Of a DNA stretch of 64,000 nt, positions 1 through 11,306 are shown piece after piece. The translations under genes were made by a program, and so were the position numbers. Origin of the DNA: Ficedula albicollis (lineage: Eukaryota > Chordata > Aves > Passeriformes > Muscicapidae); the NCBI RefSeq assembly GCF_000247815.1, contig NC_021677.1, positions 61,391,033-61,455,032 of the forward strand, given 5' to 3'. The notes under the pieces were generated by a model, which did no database searches, had not been told where the DNA came from, and saw only the letters and a program-made list of their open reading frames with translations. Within the stretch, counting starts at the first letter, position 1; each line of letters begins with the position of its first letter.

Positions 1-1231
1 CTGTCCCCAGCTGTGCTCAGCCCTTGGACCAGTGTGGAAAAGCAGAGAATTGCAGAGGGAATGCATAGAATACATAAAGAAAATTAAAAAAAAATAATTT
101 GAATTGCTGGCTCTACACTGCCTGGCTGTGTGACTGTAGTATATTTCCTGATGTCTGTGTCCCCTTACCTAAGTTTCCAGGGCTTTTGTGTAATGAAGGA
201 TATTCCAGTGTGACTCCCAGGTGTTTTAAGGCACTGCAGGCAGCCTCATGTTATCTGCAGATTTGCACAACAGATTCTAGATTGACAGTCTTGAACTGAA
301 CTCTCACAATCTCCATCGACAGCACTAGATTTTCTTATTTGGCTAATTCATTTGGGAAGAGAGATGAGAAAAACTGTTCTTTCCATGACAAAATAACTCT
401 TTTTGCAAGGTTTTGTAGAGGTTTCAAGCCATTATTCCAGGTGCAAAAAAGTTCTAGGAAAGATTTGTTACCCAGCTGGTGGGCTTCCCCTCTGAGCTAC
501 ACTGAAAATACCAATAGTCTTACGTGATAAGCATTATGTGACAGCATTATGTGGTGAGTATGTGATAAAACAAGGCTGTAAGTTTGTCCAGGTATCCCTG
601 CATTGCTGAAATTGCAATAAATAGAGTGAAAAAGGCAGCTGTGAGAGCTCAGATCATGACTGTACATGAAGTACTGTGAGACAAATACTCGTAGCTTTGC
701 TGCAGCCGTGGTGATTTACTGATACACGGGAAGCAAAGGCTGTGTTGAGCACTAATATTTGTCAACAGGCCCATTTGTACAGCCACAAAAAAATCCAGGC
801 AGGGCTTTGAACACACAGGCGAGGTATTATTCTTGCTGCTGTCATTGCTGTAATCTAGGATCTTGCTTTCCAGGAGGAAGGGAGGAAGCCAGTTCTCACC
901 CCAGGCTGTAGCAGAGTTCCTTTGCCTGGGCTGTTGGATCAGTCCTCATCTTGTACAGAATGCTCCCTGCCAGGGTGGCCATGCAGTGACATCCTGCTGC
1001 TGCCACAAGTCACGTTGTCACCCTTGTACACAAGTGAGGTGTGAAGGATAGAAAAGAGAAGTGGAGGAGAGAGGGCTTGCCTTGAAGCACTTTAAGCCCT
1101 GAGTAATGAGGGATATCAAAGTTGCATCAGCCACCCAGACATCCCAGAAGACCTTAAGACCTCCTTGATTACTCTCCTGTGGCACATTTTTCTTCCTTTG
1201 CCCTCACTGGCTCCTCGGGCTGGTCCTGACA
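1..1231. other. Unique non-coding sequence
   Basis: No open frame longer than about 66 codons, no recognised repeat and no RNA gene are seen. The three short frames here have no signal sequence, splice context or family resemblance. Taken as intergenic or intronic. Confidence 0.6.
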
Positions 1232-1249
1232 AGAGGAGGTTTCCTGAGG

Positions 1250-1506
1250 AAAGGGTAAGATAGTGACAGATCAGGGAAAATGGCTTCAAGCTGATGGAGG
1301 GCTGGGTTAGGTGGGATATTGGAAAGGGATTCTTCCCTGTGGAGGTGGAGAGGCCCTGGCCCAGGGTGCCCAGAGGAGCTGTGGCTGCCCCATCCCTGAA
1401 GGTCAGGTTGGGATGGGGCTTGGAGCAGCCTGGGATAGTGGAAGGTGAGATGAGCTGTAACGTCCCTCCCAACCCAAACCATCCTATGAGTCCGTCATTC
1501 TATGAG
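1250..1506 (+). mobile_element. CR1 LINE 3' fragment (copy A)
   Basis: Sense-strand avian CR1 3' end. It runs from a 'gtgacagatcagggaaaatgg' type block through 'attcttccctgtggaggtgg', 'cagggtgcccagaggagctg' and 'cccaacccaaaccat' to a 'tctatgag' tail. It is strongly 5' truncated, as CR1 copies usually are, and has no coding potential. It lies inside the 609-bp duplication, so copy B is a passenger duplicate and not a second insertion. Confidence 0.9.
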
Positions 1507-1858
1507 GTTTCAGCCTCTCTGCTATCAGCCTGTACCACCTGTGCTGTGAGTCCAGGGCCCTCTGTATGCTTAGTGTCCTGCTGATCCTTTTCCGGGGGCT
1601 CTCCTGGTGCCTCTTGTCAGCCCCACTCTGTGGAGTCACTGTCACACCCTGGGATCCTGGCAGAGCCCTCTGTCCCTGTGTGTGTGTCCCAAAGCACTGC
1701 TGGGCTGCAAGCCCTGCTCTGTGCTTACCCTGCTCTGCCTCAGTGGAACATGAGGTGGAACAAGGCTGAGCCCAGTCAATCTGTAATGAAAAATAACCTC
1801 CTAAAGTAAGGTACAAATCAGCAACCGAAAACTGTAATAGAGAGGAGGTTTCCTGAGG

Positions 1859-2115
1859 AAAGGGTAAGATAGTGACAGATCAGGGAAAATGGCTTCAAGC
1901 TGATGGAGGGCTGGGTTAGGTGGGATATTGGAAAGGGATTCTTCCCTGTGGAGGTGGAGAGGCCCTGGCCCAGGGTGCCCAGAGGAGCTGTGGCTGCCCC
2001 ATCCCTGAAGGTCAGGTTGGGATGGGGCTTGGAGCAGCCTGGGATAGTGGAAGGTGAGATGAGCTGTAACGTCCCTCCCAACCCAAACCATCCTATGAGT
2101 CCGTCATTCTATGAG
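1859..2115 (+). mobile_element. CR1 LINE 3' fragment (copy B, duplicated)
   Basis: Identical by eye to the CR1 fragment 609 bases upstream, in the same orientation and with the same truncation point. Shared flanking sequence on both sides shows that it arose by duplication of the region and not by retrotransposition. Confidence 0.9.
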
Positions 2116-3773
2116 GTTTCAGCCTCTCTGCTATCAGCCTGTACCACCTGTGCTGTGAGTCCAGGGCCCTCTGTATGCTTAGTGTCCTGCTGATCCTTTT
2201 CCGGGGGCTCTCCTGGTGCCTCTTGTCAGCCCCACTCTGTGGAGTCACTGTCACACCCTGGGATCCTGGCAGAGCCCTCTGTCCCTGTGTGTGTGTCCCA
2301 AAGCACTGCTGGGCTGCAAGCCCTGCTCTGTGCTTACCCTGCTCTGCCTCAGTGGAACATGAGGTGGAACAAGGCTGAGCCCAGTCAATCTGTAATGAAA
2401 AATAACCTCCTAAAGTAAGGTACAAATCAGCAACCGACAACTGTAATAGGGACTTCTGAATTACTCTATGACTTTCTTAAACAGAGGTTATCATTTCCCA
2501 TTGCTTTTTGTTGGACACTTCCCACATCTGTAGCATGCTGCTCCTTCACCATTAAGCTCCACCAGAGTCTTCCAAAGGGGTGATATTTTTTTAAAGAGAA
2601 AATACTGAAGCCCCATGTGAAAACAGGAAACTCCATGAATTTTTTATAGTGAAATTTTTCCACTAGGGAAACATCCGTATTTTACAGTTTGCAAAATGTG
2701 TGGGACCATAAACTGTAAAACCGCATGGAGAACCACAACTCCTTTGTACTTTAAAAATAGACATAAAAGTAATTTCTCCAAAAAGAAGGAACATATTTTT
2801 AAAGGTGAATATTTGTAGGGATTATAAAAGCCATTGGTCTGTTCTTGGAAACGGAATGATCGTGTTTAAAAAAGGAAAAGACACAGAGTGTGGTGAGTTT
2901 ATTGTGACTGAATCATCCCCACAGTATGTGCTGAACTGGACCAGCCATAGCACAGCTGCACGAGGACGTGCAAGGCTCCCACCCAGCCTCTGGTTCCCCA
3001 TTCCCCCCGAGATGAGGGGCAGGAGTGATGGTGCAGAGGTGACAGGGAAGTGGTGAAGAAGGTCAGGAAGAAATTTGAGGTATTTTATTTCTCTCACAGT
3101 GTGCCAGCAAGTGGAGTTGAGCTGGAATGAGGGAAAAGCAAGATATTCTGGCCACGGGATTGCCGTATTTCCCCCCACTCTGCAACATGTGGTGAGCAGG
3201 GAAGGGGTGATACTTGATTCTCCCAGTTCCTTGGGGGTGGTGCAGGAATGATCACACTGAAGGCTTTGGGCCAAAGCTCAATCTCACCCTGTGGCTGTGC
3301 CATGTGTAGTGAATGAGACTGACCCTTCTCTTTGCCTGTTCGGGTCAGCTGGGCTGTAGCCAGGCCTGGGCAGGACCTGACAGGGCTGGTTTTTGGAGCA
3401 GGATGGTGGATTTTAGCAGATGCTCTGAGCCATGGGACACCACAGAGATGTCATCGTGAGATATCAAAATAAATTTTAGCCACCCTGTGTGGGGGTGGGC
3501 AAATGGAGAGATGGGGATTCTGCAGCACCTAGTGCCAGCTCTGGTCCTGTTGGTGAGAGAAACACCAAGGGCAGGATGTGTTCCTTGGCAGACTCACACA
3601 TCTGGTCTGAATATTGAATTGGACCATGGCTGTAGCTGTAGGCAGAGCAGTTTTGGAGCTGGCAGACTCCTGGCCCTGATGCCTGCTCGGTGCATGCCAG
3701 GCCTTGGGAGAGCCATCTGTTCCACTGCTACTTTGATGGAGTAATTGGGGTGCTTGGAGGAGATGGCCTTTCC

Positions 3774-3791
3774 CAGCAGCAGCAGCAGCAG
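3774..3791 (+). repeat. (CAG)6 microsatellite
   Basis: Six CAG triplets, followed about 20-40 bases later by shorter CAG/CAGGAG runs up to about 3830. The open frames through it encode short Gln, Ser or Leu runs but have no other protein-like character. Confidence 0.85.
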
Positions 3792-4856
3792 CTGTCCTGC
3801 TGTCCTTCTCCCCAGCAGCAGGAGCAGCAAACCTTACTCTCCACAGCTCTTACCCTTTCTCTTCCTCCCCGAATTTCAGCTCTCCCACTGCGTCCAGGAA
3901 AGAAGGGCCAGCTCCTGGCATCACCTCCTCTGTGGGTGACAACATTCACTCTGGTCTGTGTGACAGAGGACATTTTATCTGACCCATAATTTGATAATGA
4001 TGTCCTGTTTATCAGAGTTTATCCTGCTTTTTCAGATGGATAGGAATTTACTTTTCCCTCTGCTGCTCAGTCCTAGTGCTATTGAATAGTGTAATATTCT
4101 GGTCTGCTGTTTGTTTACAGCTGCCTTTCATCTTCAATTATCCACTATATTTTAGCAGTGGATAACTGACTGATTCCTGTATTCAGGCCAAATCCCACTT
4201 GTTTGGTTCATGTGAGTAATCTAAGGGAGTCTGACACTTTGTTCCCTGATCTGTCTGGGAATGCTTGCACGACAAGGGGTCCGCAGGCACGGGACCCGTG
4301 AGCAGGAGTGCAGTCCTGGGGCTGAGACCCATCTTCCCTTCATTCCACAGGCACTTGGCAAGTGCACCAGTCCCTGAGCGTGGCTTTAGCTCTCAAAACT
4401 CCTCCTGTTCCCGGCCAGCTGGATAACATAAATTTTTACAGGCCATGGGTACAGTGTGGGATATACCAGCTGCCTTTCCATTTCCAGGGAGGGGTGAGAC
4501 AAGGCCTTGGGCCATTCCAGTTGGACAGCACTCCTGAAAAGGGCAACTAGATGGGTTGGAAACGTGCAGAATTACAAACTTTCCCAGTTCTGTGCAGCTG
4601 TCATCGTTAGCACAAACAGGCTGGTGCTGCCAGAGCTGCTGGGCTTACCCACTGCTGAGGCTCCTTTTACAGAAAATCACTGCCCTGCTCTGCTGGCAAA
4701 TGGAATTTCTTTGGATGCCTTCCTTTAGCTGAGCTGCAGAGTACTGATAGTGCTTTATCTCAGGATGAGGCTGCAACCACTCAATTTTTTCTGCCTTACC
4801 TGCTTAAACAGATGTGTGATGTGAGCACTACAGAGGTCTGAACATGGACCATGGAA

Positions 4857-4906
4857 TACTACATAAATACTACATAAATACGTAAATACTACATAAATAC
4901 ACTATG
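4857..4906 (+). repeat. Short AT-rich tandem repeat (11-bp unit)
   Basis: The unit 'atactacataa' occurs twice in direct succession from 4857, then an interrupted 'atacgta', then once more. A small slippage repeat with no other significance seen. Confidence 0.8.
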
Positions 4907-5984
4907 TGTATTTAGAACAATTAATTTCTTTCTGCTTCATGCCACCACCACTTCCAGGGTGGGATCACCACCTGAGAGAGGAGGGCTGGTCCATCATTAC
5001 AGCATTTCCTGTGGACCTGGGAGATGTGGGTTCAGTTTTCTGCTGTGACAGATTGTCTCTGTGAGCCTCAGTTACTTAGATCCTCTCTGATTAAGTGTCA
5101 CGTGTAAAATAGTGGGTATAGTCTGACCCTGCATCACTACTGCACATAAAAGAAAGTGAATTAATGTTGAGAGTCAGCCATTAAAATGTTGGGAGCCCAA
5201 GGGAAGGAAGTCTCTACCCTGAGGAGATGAACTAATTGGGAAAGACTTAAGTAAATGGATGAGGTAGTTGAGGTTGGGGGTGAAAGGGGTAAAGGTATGG
5301 ACAAGGTGAGGCAGGGAGATGTGGTTGCTGGAAACATTTGGCAGATGTGGAAGGAACACGTGGATGTTGGAACTGGAGTCACAAGGAGGGGAATGAGGGG
5401 GAGAGCAGGAGGTTTGAAAAACTCTAGAAGAAATCCTTATTTTTGAGAAGGAACTACATCATTCAAGAGCATTGTTTGGAGCACCTGGGGTAGGAAATGA
5501 AGGACAGGAGGATGTTGGGGGGTCAGTGCCTGCCCTCTCTGAGCACACTGAGGTGGCTGCAGAAGATTCCTTGCCCTGTTCACCAGGATCACTTGGGTTT
5601 GATAACTGAAACCACACTGTCAATGTCCCAGGCTCAAATGTTTATTCCCAGGGTCTATCTTTGTCTTGTTTATTTGTTGGCTTACTTGCATTTTTCTTGA
5701 ACAAAGCCCTCATTGTCTGCTTCTACAAAACCTAAATGATTTGGAGTGTAAGCTGGCAGTGTCTGGGTAGAGCAGTGAGTTTAAGGGTTTGGATGTTTGC
5801 AGAGCTTTCGAAGTTTCCATGCAGAGAACAAAAGCAATCATGGCAATTAAGATCTCTTGTGCCTGAACAGAGCAGTTTGGCTGAGCTCTGACCATTTCTA
5901 TGTGCTGTAAAGACAAGATATTCTCTGAACAGCTGCTCCATGTGTGAACCTTATAGCTCCCAGCCTTCCCAGTCTTTTCCAATA

Positions 5985-7390
5985 TCAGGAGAGGCAAATG
6001 TAACACCAGTTTTTCAAAAGACTTCAGCCAGGATTCAGACAACTACAGAAGTGTAATACAGGTGTTTGTATGGAGTAATTAGTAGAAGGTAATGGACACA
6101 TGCATAAAGATGACTCACTTTGGAAGAGTCAAATGACACCCGTGAAGGGAAGTCCTACCTTAAAAAATATATTGGGTTTCCTTGAAAGGATCAATGAACA
6201 TGTGAATAGACTGATCTGATAGATATAATTCACTTGAGAGCTCCAAAAGGCTGTACATAAAATTCTCCATAAAATGCTTTTAATGAAACTCAGCCTCCAT
6301 GGGATAGGAGGGAATCTCTTTGCATGGATAAATAACCAAATAACTCAGTTCTTGCACTGGGGGAAGTTCACCAGTGGAGCCCTGAGCTGGAGCCTGTGCT
6401 GTTCAATGCACTCATAAGTGGTCAGGGCAGGAGAACAAACAGTGAGAACATCTGGTGATGAGGCAGGGTTCAGTCAGGGGAATAAAGCTGTTGATGGATA
6501 GTGAAAGAATGTGAAAGAGCTTGGCAGGAATGAGTGATTGATAAACAAAACAGAGGGTGAAATTCAGCAGACCTACCTGTAAATGGATGCACACTGGGCT
6601 TCACTATTAAGTGAGGAGCTTTAAGCTGACCACTGCCACTTTAAACTGGCCACTACTACTCAGGATAAAAGATGCAATGATCAATAGGGTTCTTTATATT
6701 TCTGTGGAAATGTCAATTTAATGCTTAATAGCAGTCAAAAAACCCCAAATCATATATTAGGAATTAGAGGAAGGGATTGGAGATGAAAACAGATCATTCC
6801 ACTGTTCTATAAATCAATTTATTTCCTACTCATTCAGCGTGGTGTGGAGTTTTGGACCCTCATCTTAAAGTATCATGAGTTGGAAGGGACTCACAAGGAT
6901 GAGAGTCCAGCTCCCAGTCCTGCACAGACACCCCAACAATCCCACCCTGGGCATCCCTGGCAGTGCTGTCCAAACTCTCCTGGAGCTCTGGCAGCCTTGG
7001 GACTGTGCCCATTCCCTGGGGAGCCTGGGCAGTGCCCAGCACCTCTGGGGGAAGAACCTTCTCTTATATCCAACCTAAACCTCCCCTGGCACAGCTCCAG
7101 CCAATCCCACAGGAACAACAGGGCTGATAAATGTCGGGATGGTGGCTGGGATTTGTTAGCCTGGAAAAGCTGTCAAGACTGACTGAGTATCCACAGGAAT
7201 CTGCTGTTCATACATCAGTGCAAGAACTGGAGGGCGGTGGGAGCTAATTCAGTTAATGGGAGTTCTGTTCCAACCAGACAGAGGAGATGGGTGGTTCATC
7301 CCTGGAGCTCCTCATCAGAGGATGTGCAGATGGATGCAAAAATAGTTTCAAGGGAGTCTGTGCAAGCAGTTGTAAGAGAGAGATCTGTGA
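5985..7390 (+). pseudogene. Ancient, decayed CR1 LINE: ORF2 (reverse transcriptase) remnant
   Basis: Diverged sense-strand remnant of an old amniote CR1 (the type abundant in turtles and crocodilians). Recognisable landmarks in the right order are 'ggcaaatgtaacaccagttttt' near 5993, 'gaagggaagtcctacctta' near 6145, 'gggataggagggaatctc' near 6301, 'gggaagttcaccagtgg' near 6360, a 'gtgattgataaacaaaac' block near 6533, and 'gcagtcaaaaaaccccaaa' near 6732. The reading frame is broken many times, so no protein is made. A younger CR1 interrupts it at about 6868-7110, and diverged 3' sequence seems to resume after it. The 3' limit is uncertain. Confidence 0.7.
6868..7110 (-). mobile_element. CR1 LINE 3' fragment nested in older CR1
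   Basis: Antisense avian CR1 3' end. It starts at the 3' terminus ('tcatgagttggaagggact') and proceeds through 'cacagacaccccaacaatccc', 'tgtccaaactctcctggagctctggcagcc', 'cattccctggggagcctgggcagtgcccagcacc' and 'aagaaccttctcttatatcc' to 'ccaacctaaacctcccctggc'. It is 5' truncated. It sits in opposite orientation inside the ancient CR1 remnant, which gives the order of insertion. Confidence 0.88.
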
Positions 7391-8104
7391 AGAGTTTCTA
7401 AACAGAAGAGCCATGAAATCCAGCAGGCTGAGCACAGCTGGAGCTGAACAGTATTCAGACAAGTATCAGAAATGTTTGTCCTGTTCTTGCTCTTTCCTGG
7501 ATGTCTCCTTGGGATCATTACTGGGAAAAAGATATTGATTCTTGCTCCGACCCAGTGTGGCAATTCTCCTGTTCTCACTTAAATGTGCTGTACAGGCAAA
7601 CATCCACTGGATTTTCAGATTCACACAGTTTTCTGTTGGAGGAGAGCAAGGTCCAATCTCTGGGTGAAGAACCAGTTTAAATTCAATTAGACCTTAAGAG
7701 ACTGTGCTGGTTTAAATTTGAATTCTAATAAGAATTTTAGTTTTCCAGCTTTCTAGGGCAGAAGATCTCCTAATAATGATCACCCCATAAAGAATTTCAA
7801 AGCATGTGGTCCCTGAGAAACTACACAATATATTGGTCAATAATCTTGGTTTAAAAAAAATGTTTCTAGATGCACCTGCATTTACAGTTAGAGCAACAGA
7901 AGGTTTTACCTTTGTTTCAGGACAAAACTTTTAGCTCAATGTATTCTGGCCTATTTTAACAAGGGAGGCTGGAAACTTCTCCCTGTGCAGACTGGAAATG
8001 CTATCCACATTCCCTCCAATTCCTCCTAATTCAGGAAGCTGGCACAAGAACGAGCTAAGAAGATTTGGAGAGTCTTTGTTAGTCAAAACAGTATTGGTTT
8101 TCTG
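7391..8104. other. Unique non-coding sequence
   Basis: About 0.7 kb with no recognised gene, repeat or RNA. The short open frames around 7287-7578 are likely remnants over the old CR1 and its flank. Confidence 0.5.
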
Positions 8105-8280
8105 ACCTGAAAAAAGTGATGATCCATTTAATGCTGATTCTTTTCACAGAGAATGTGATATCACTTTGTATCCCCATTTGCACTGTTGGCATACCTGAAA
8201 AAAGTGATGATCCATTTAATGCTGATTCTTTTCACAGAGGATGTGATATCACTTTGTATCCCCATCTGCACTGTTGGCAT
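8105..8280. repeat. 88-bp two-copy tandem duplication
   Basis: Copies 8105-8192 and 8193-8280 begin 'acctgaaaaaagtgatg' and end 'cactgttggcat'. By eye they differ at two positions (agaatg/aggatg and catttgc/catctgc). They adjoin a second, unrelated duplication with no spacer. Confidence 0.95.
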
Positions 8281-8412
8281 TCCACAATTTACCCAGGAAG
8301 TTGTTAATTATGTTGGGGCAAAGCGAGCCTGCTCTTGAAGGGCAGAAAACCTCTTCCACAATTTACCCAGGAAGTTGTTAATTATACTGGGGCAAAGCGA
8401 GCCTGCTCTTGC
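8281..8412. repeat. 74-bp-spaced direct duplication
   Basis: The block starting 'tccacaatttacccagg' occurs at 8281 and again at 8355, with about 57 aligned bases and two differences (tatgttgg/tatactgg). A 17-base segment, 'aagggcagaaaacctct', separates the matching parts. It abuts the 88-bp duplication. Confidence 0.93.
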
Positions 8413-8956
8413 TCCTTAGCTGGAAAGTTCAGAACAGTGTATCTTGAAGATAAATAAATGACACTTTCTACCCAGGCCCGTTGTTGTGTGGTGATTCCAT
8501 CTAAAAGGCAGATTCAAGTTGTTTGAGAATACCTGCTGAAATGGTAATGAGCCTGTGGAGAACTGGGGAATGCTCAGTGTTTTCACACCCCTGTTAAAAA
8601 GGTCAATAAAAAGGCTTCAAGGGGACTTATTTACCTGCAAAGGAATTGTTCTTTTCCAAGCTTTTATCAAATTTTGACTATGATCAGGAGAATTTTTTTT
8701 TTACTTGTCACACTTCCGTTGTTCTTTTTCAATTGTCCAGTAATTCTGATTTATTTTAAGCAATAGCAAAGAAGAGCAGAGGGAAAACCACTAATGGTAG
8801 ATCTCTTTCATCTTCTTTTCTTTTCCCAAGAAAGACATTTTATTAAGACTTGTCCTGAATTCCTATCCAACAAATTAATGGATTTTCACCTTAAGGATTC
8901 AAGTGGTAACTACATCACTTATTTTTGGTGGAATTCTGAAACATCAGGAACAGGAG

Positions 8957-9046
8957 CAAGTTTAATAAACTATATAGATTTAGATATAAACTAGACACCA
9001 TCAAGTTTAATAAACTATATAGATTTAGATATAAAGTAGACACCAT
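8957..9046. repeat. 45-bp two-copy tandem duplication
   Basis: Copies 8957-9001 and 9002-9046 begin 'caagtttaataaac' and end 'tagacaccat'. They differ at one base (aaac/aaag). Confidence 0.95.
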
Positions 9047-11045
9047 TGCTTTAATTAATTGGATTATGCAGTTTAGATCCTGTTCCTGTGGCTGATTGGA
9101 AAATAGGAGATCAAAGTTTTTTAGTAAGAAGGTTGTTGATTTTGGCTTCCATATATCTCTAGGGTTGATGTTATATGTCAGTCTTCCAAGGAGAATTGCT
9201 TCTTGTTTCCCCAGGAGGGCTTAGGCCAGCTGGGGAGAAAAAACTCTGGGAGAAAATTCTAATTGTCAATTTTAATACATTCATATGTGTCATATCATTG
9301 TTGAAGAATCCAAGCTGCACCAGACTTTTGATGAACATTTTACATGCATAGTAACACTTGTGATGTGCAGAGGAATATATCTGGGATAGATAATCACTGG
9401 GAAAAGAAGAAAACAGTTCCTGGCTTGGACAGACACTCTTAGAAATGTGCTAGACATGATCTCTCCCAGATCTCACCACTGTAGGTTCTCCTATAACTTA
9501 GATCCAGAGGAGAGAGAATTTACAATCAGGAGGCATTTTTAAAATTTCAGCTATATTTTCAACCACAGAAAAAAAGATTTACCATCCCCTCCTGGGTTTT
9601 GAATATCTCAGCAACTTTCCATGGCTTTTCAGCACTCCTCCCTAATACCTCATTACAGAGCTGGTGGCAAGATACTGTCTTTCATCTGCTCGTTCATTCC
9701 CTTTACAGAAATTACCTTGAGTTATCCTTAAGGATATCTCTCAAGGATTCAAGCATGGATTTTTCTCTTTGACCTTTTCACAGCCCTGAGGCATTCAGCA
9801 AGTGTTTTGTGGTCATGGTAGCTCGTTTGAAGACACAAGACATACAAATGCAGCCATAAAGATGTTTCCATAGGCACTGCTGTCCTAAAGACCTCAACTG
9901 CCTGTATGGATACATGAGAAGCAAAAGTAGAATCCATGTGGACAACACATCTTGAACTATAATTACCATATGGTAAATAGTCATTCTTTATTGTATTGTC
10001 AACAGGCAAGGAACATGCTCTGATGTGGAGGCTTGGGGTACTGCTGACAGAGTTAATGGATGGATCCTGGGGGAATACTCTTTTTCCCATTGACACTCAA
10101 GCCACTTTTCTTAATTGTAAAAACATCTGTAAGAAGAACCAAATGAGTTGTAGGCCTTGACAGCTGATCTTCCCATGACTCATCCCACAAGGACAAACTT
10201 GTCTTGTGCTTGTCCTTTATCTTCATCTGAAGCATTTGCCAAGAGGAGTGTCTGCATTTTGATTAAATTATAATATTCAGTTTCAGATTTTCCATCTGAA
10301 GCCTGTGCTCCAGATAGAAGGATGAGAAGGGAAGGTTCATATTGTGGCAGTAATAAGGTTTTAAGGGTTATTTTGGGTAGAGGCAGAGTATTTAGGAAGG
10401 CACTTTGGGGTTTTCTACCTTTGTGTATAAGTTAAAGTATGAAAAAAAAGCTGTTTTTCGGTTTCAGGTTGGTATGAGTCAGGTTGTTATGAATTTACAC
10501 AATTTTTACAAGGATGTTAATAGTGACAATGGGGCCACATAAAGATGTTAACACAAGCTGTCTACACCTCAGCTACTAGTCTAACTCCCAAAATATTGCC
10601 TGAAGAGAATTAAGGTGTATCAGTCTTCCAGACATAGTGGCCTAAATCAACTCAGGCTATGTGTTCCCTAAATTACCTATTTCAGTTATTTTTCTGAAAA
10701 GCTCAGGGATAGATATCTCCAATGCAGGTATGTAAAGTGACTTTAATAACCTTTCTCCATTATGGAATTTGGCAGATTTTGTTCCTCAGAGTCTTTTCAT
10801 TCTCACTGCTGGCAGGTAGCTCTGAGTCTTCCCCATCAAGCATAAATTAAGCAAGGGCTTCCTAATTTCAATTAGATTATCTTCTCAAAATAAGATTGAC
10901 AGTAAATTATCTCAGAGTACAAATACCTTCAAAGATATAAAATACTTAGAGTGTTTTGTTAATTTATTGGAGAAACGCCGTTGGAGAAATTCATTGGAGA
11001 AACCTGCTAGACAGAAACTACATATATTTGTACTGAAAATGAGAG
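9047..11045. other. Unique non-coding sequence
   Basis: About 2 kb of AT-rich sequence. The longest frame (115 codons, minus, 9749-10096) has no recognisable motif. A trivial triple 'ttggagaaa' repeat lies at 10967-11004. No gene, RNA or mobile element is recognised. Confidence 0.5.
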
Positions 11046-11306
11046 CTTTTCTCATGGGATATTGAATAATTAAAGAACCCAAGGATTGCAGCAGGAGGCT
11101 CAATAGATTCTCCATCTTCTGATGTAGTTTTGAGCCCGGCCGCCCTCGCGGAAGGTTCGTGTCAGCTCCGAGCGACTCTCGGTCAAACACAAATTATTGG
11201 GTTCAGCACAGGGGTAACCCAGTGAAAGTTAATGACCTGTGATATATAGGAAATCACACTGGATGATCTAATGGTTTCTTCTGGCCTCACACTCTATGAA
11301 TCCATG
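11046..11306 (+). mobile_element. Ancient CR1 LINE 3' end with CpG-rich patch
   Basis: Reverse-complement landmarks 'gatggagaatct', 'aacccaataatttgtgtttgac' and 'cactgggttacccctgtgctg', and the sense 3' end 'ggatgatctaatggtttcttctggcc' followed by 'tctatgaatccatgaat', match the old amniote CR1 tail rather than the young avian forms. Inside it, 11134-11184 is unusually rich in CpG. The 5' limit is approximate. Confidence 0.65.

Larger units (their letters stand above)
1232..2449. repeat. 609-bp two-copy tandem duplication
   Basis: Copy 1 (1232-1840) and copy 2 (1841-2449) follow each other without a spacer. Equivalent landmarks are shifted by exactly 609 bases throughout. The only difference I found by eye is near the end, where copy 1 reads 'ccgaaaac' and copy 2 'ccgacaac'. 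Each copy carries a CR1 3' end and then unique sequence. Such identity means either a very recent duplication or an assembly error (two overlapping contigs or haplotypes joined end to end). The identical 96- and 67-codon open frames in both copies are not genes; they lie over CR1 and flank. Confidence 0.95.
2450..5984. other. Unique non-coding sequence with minor simple repeats
   Basis: About 3.5 kb without a recognised gene or transposon. It holds a short CAG run near 3774, an 'atactacataa' micro-repeat at 4857-4906, and a purine-rich, strand-asymmetric stretch at about 5240-5440, which explains the long pyrimidine-coded open frames on the minus strand there. The 150-codon minus-strand frame at 2822-3274 shows no recognisable domain, signal peptide or splice context. 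Confidence 0.5.

Noticed and set aside
1294..2193. Two identical 96-codon frames (1294-1584, 1903-2193) as a duplicated gene
   Set aside because: They lie over duplicated CR1 3' ends, with open frames on the opposite strand too and no protein features.
5257..5275. let-7-like 'gatgaggtagttgagg'
   Set aside because: Matches the seed region only in part; no complementary arm to form a miRNA hairpin nearby; it sits in a purine-rich stretch.
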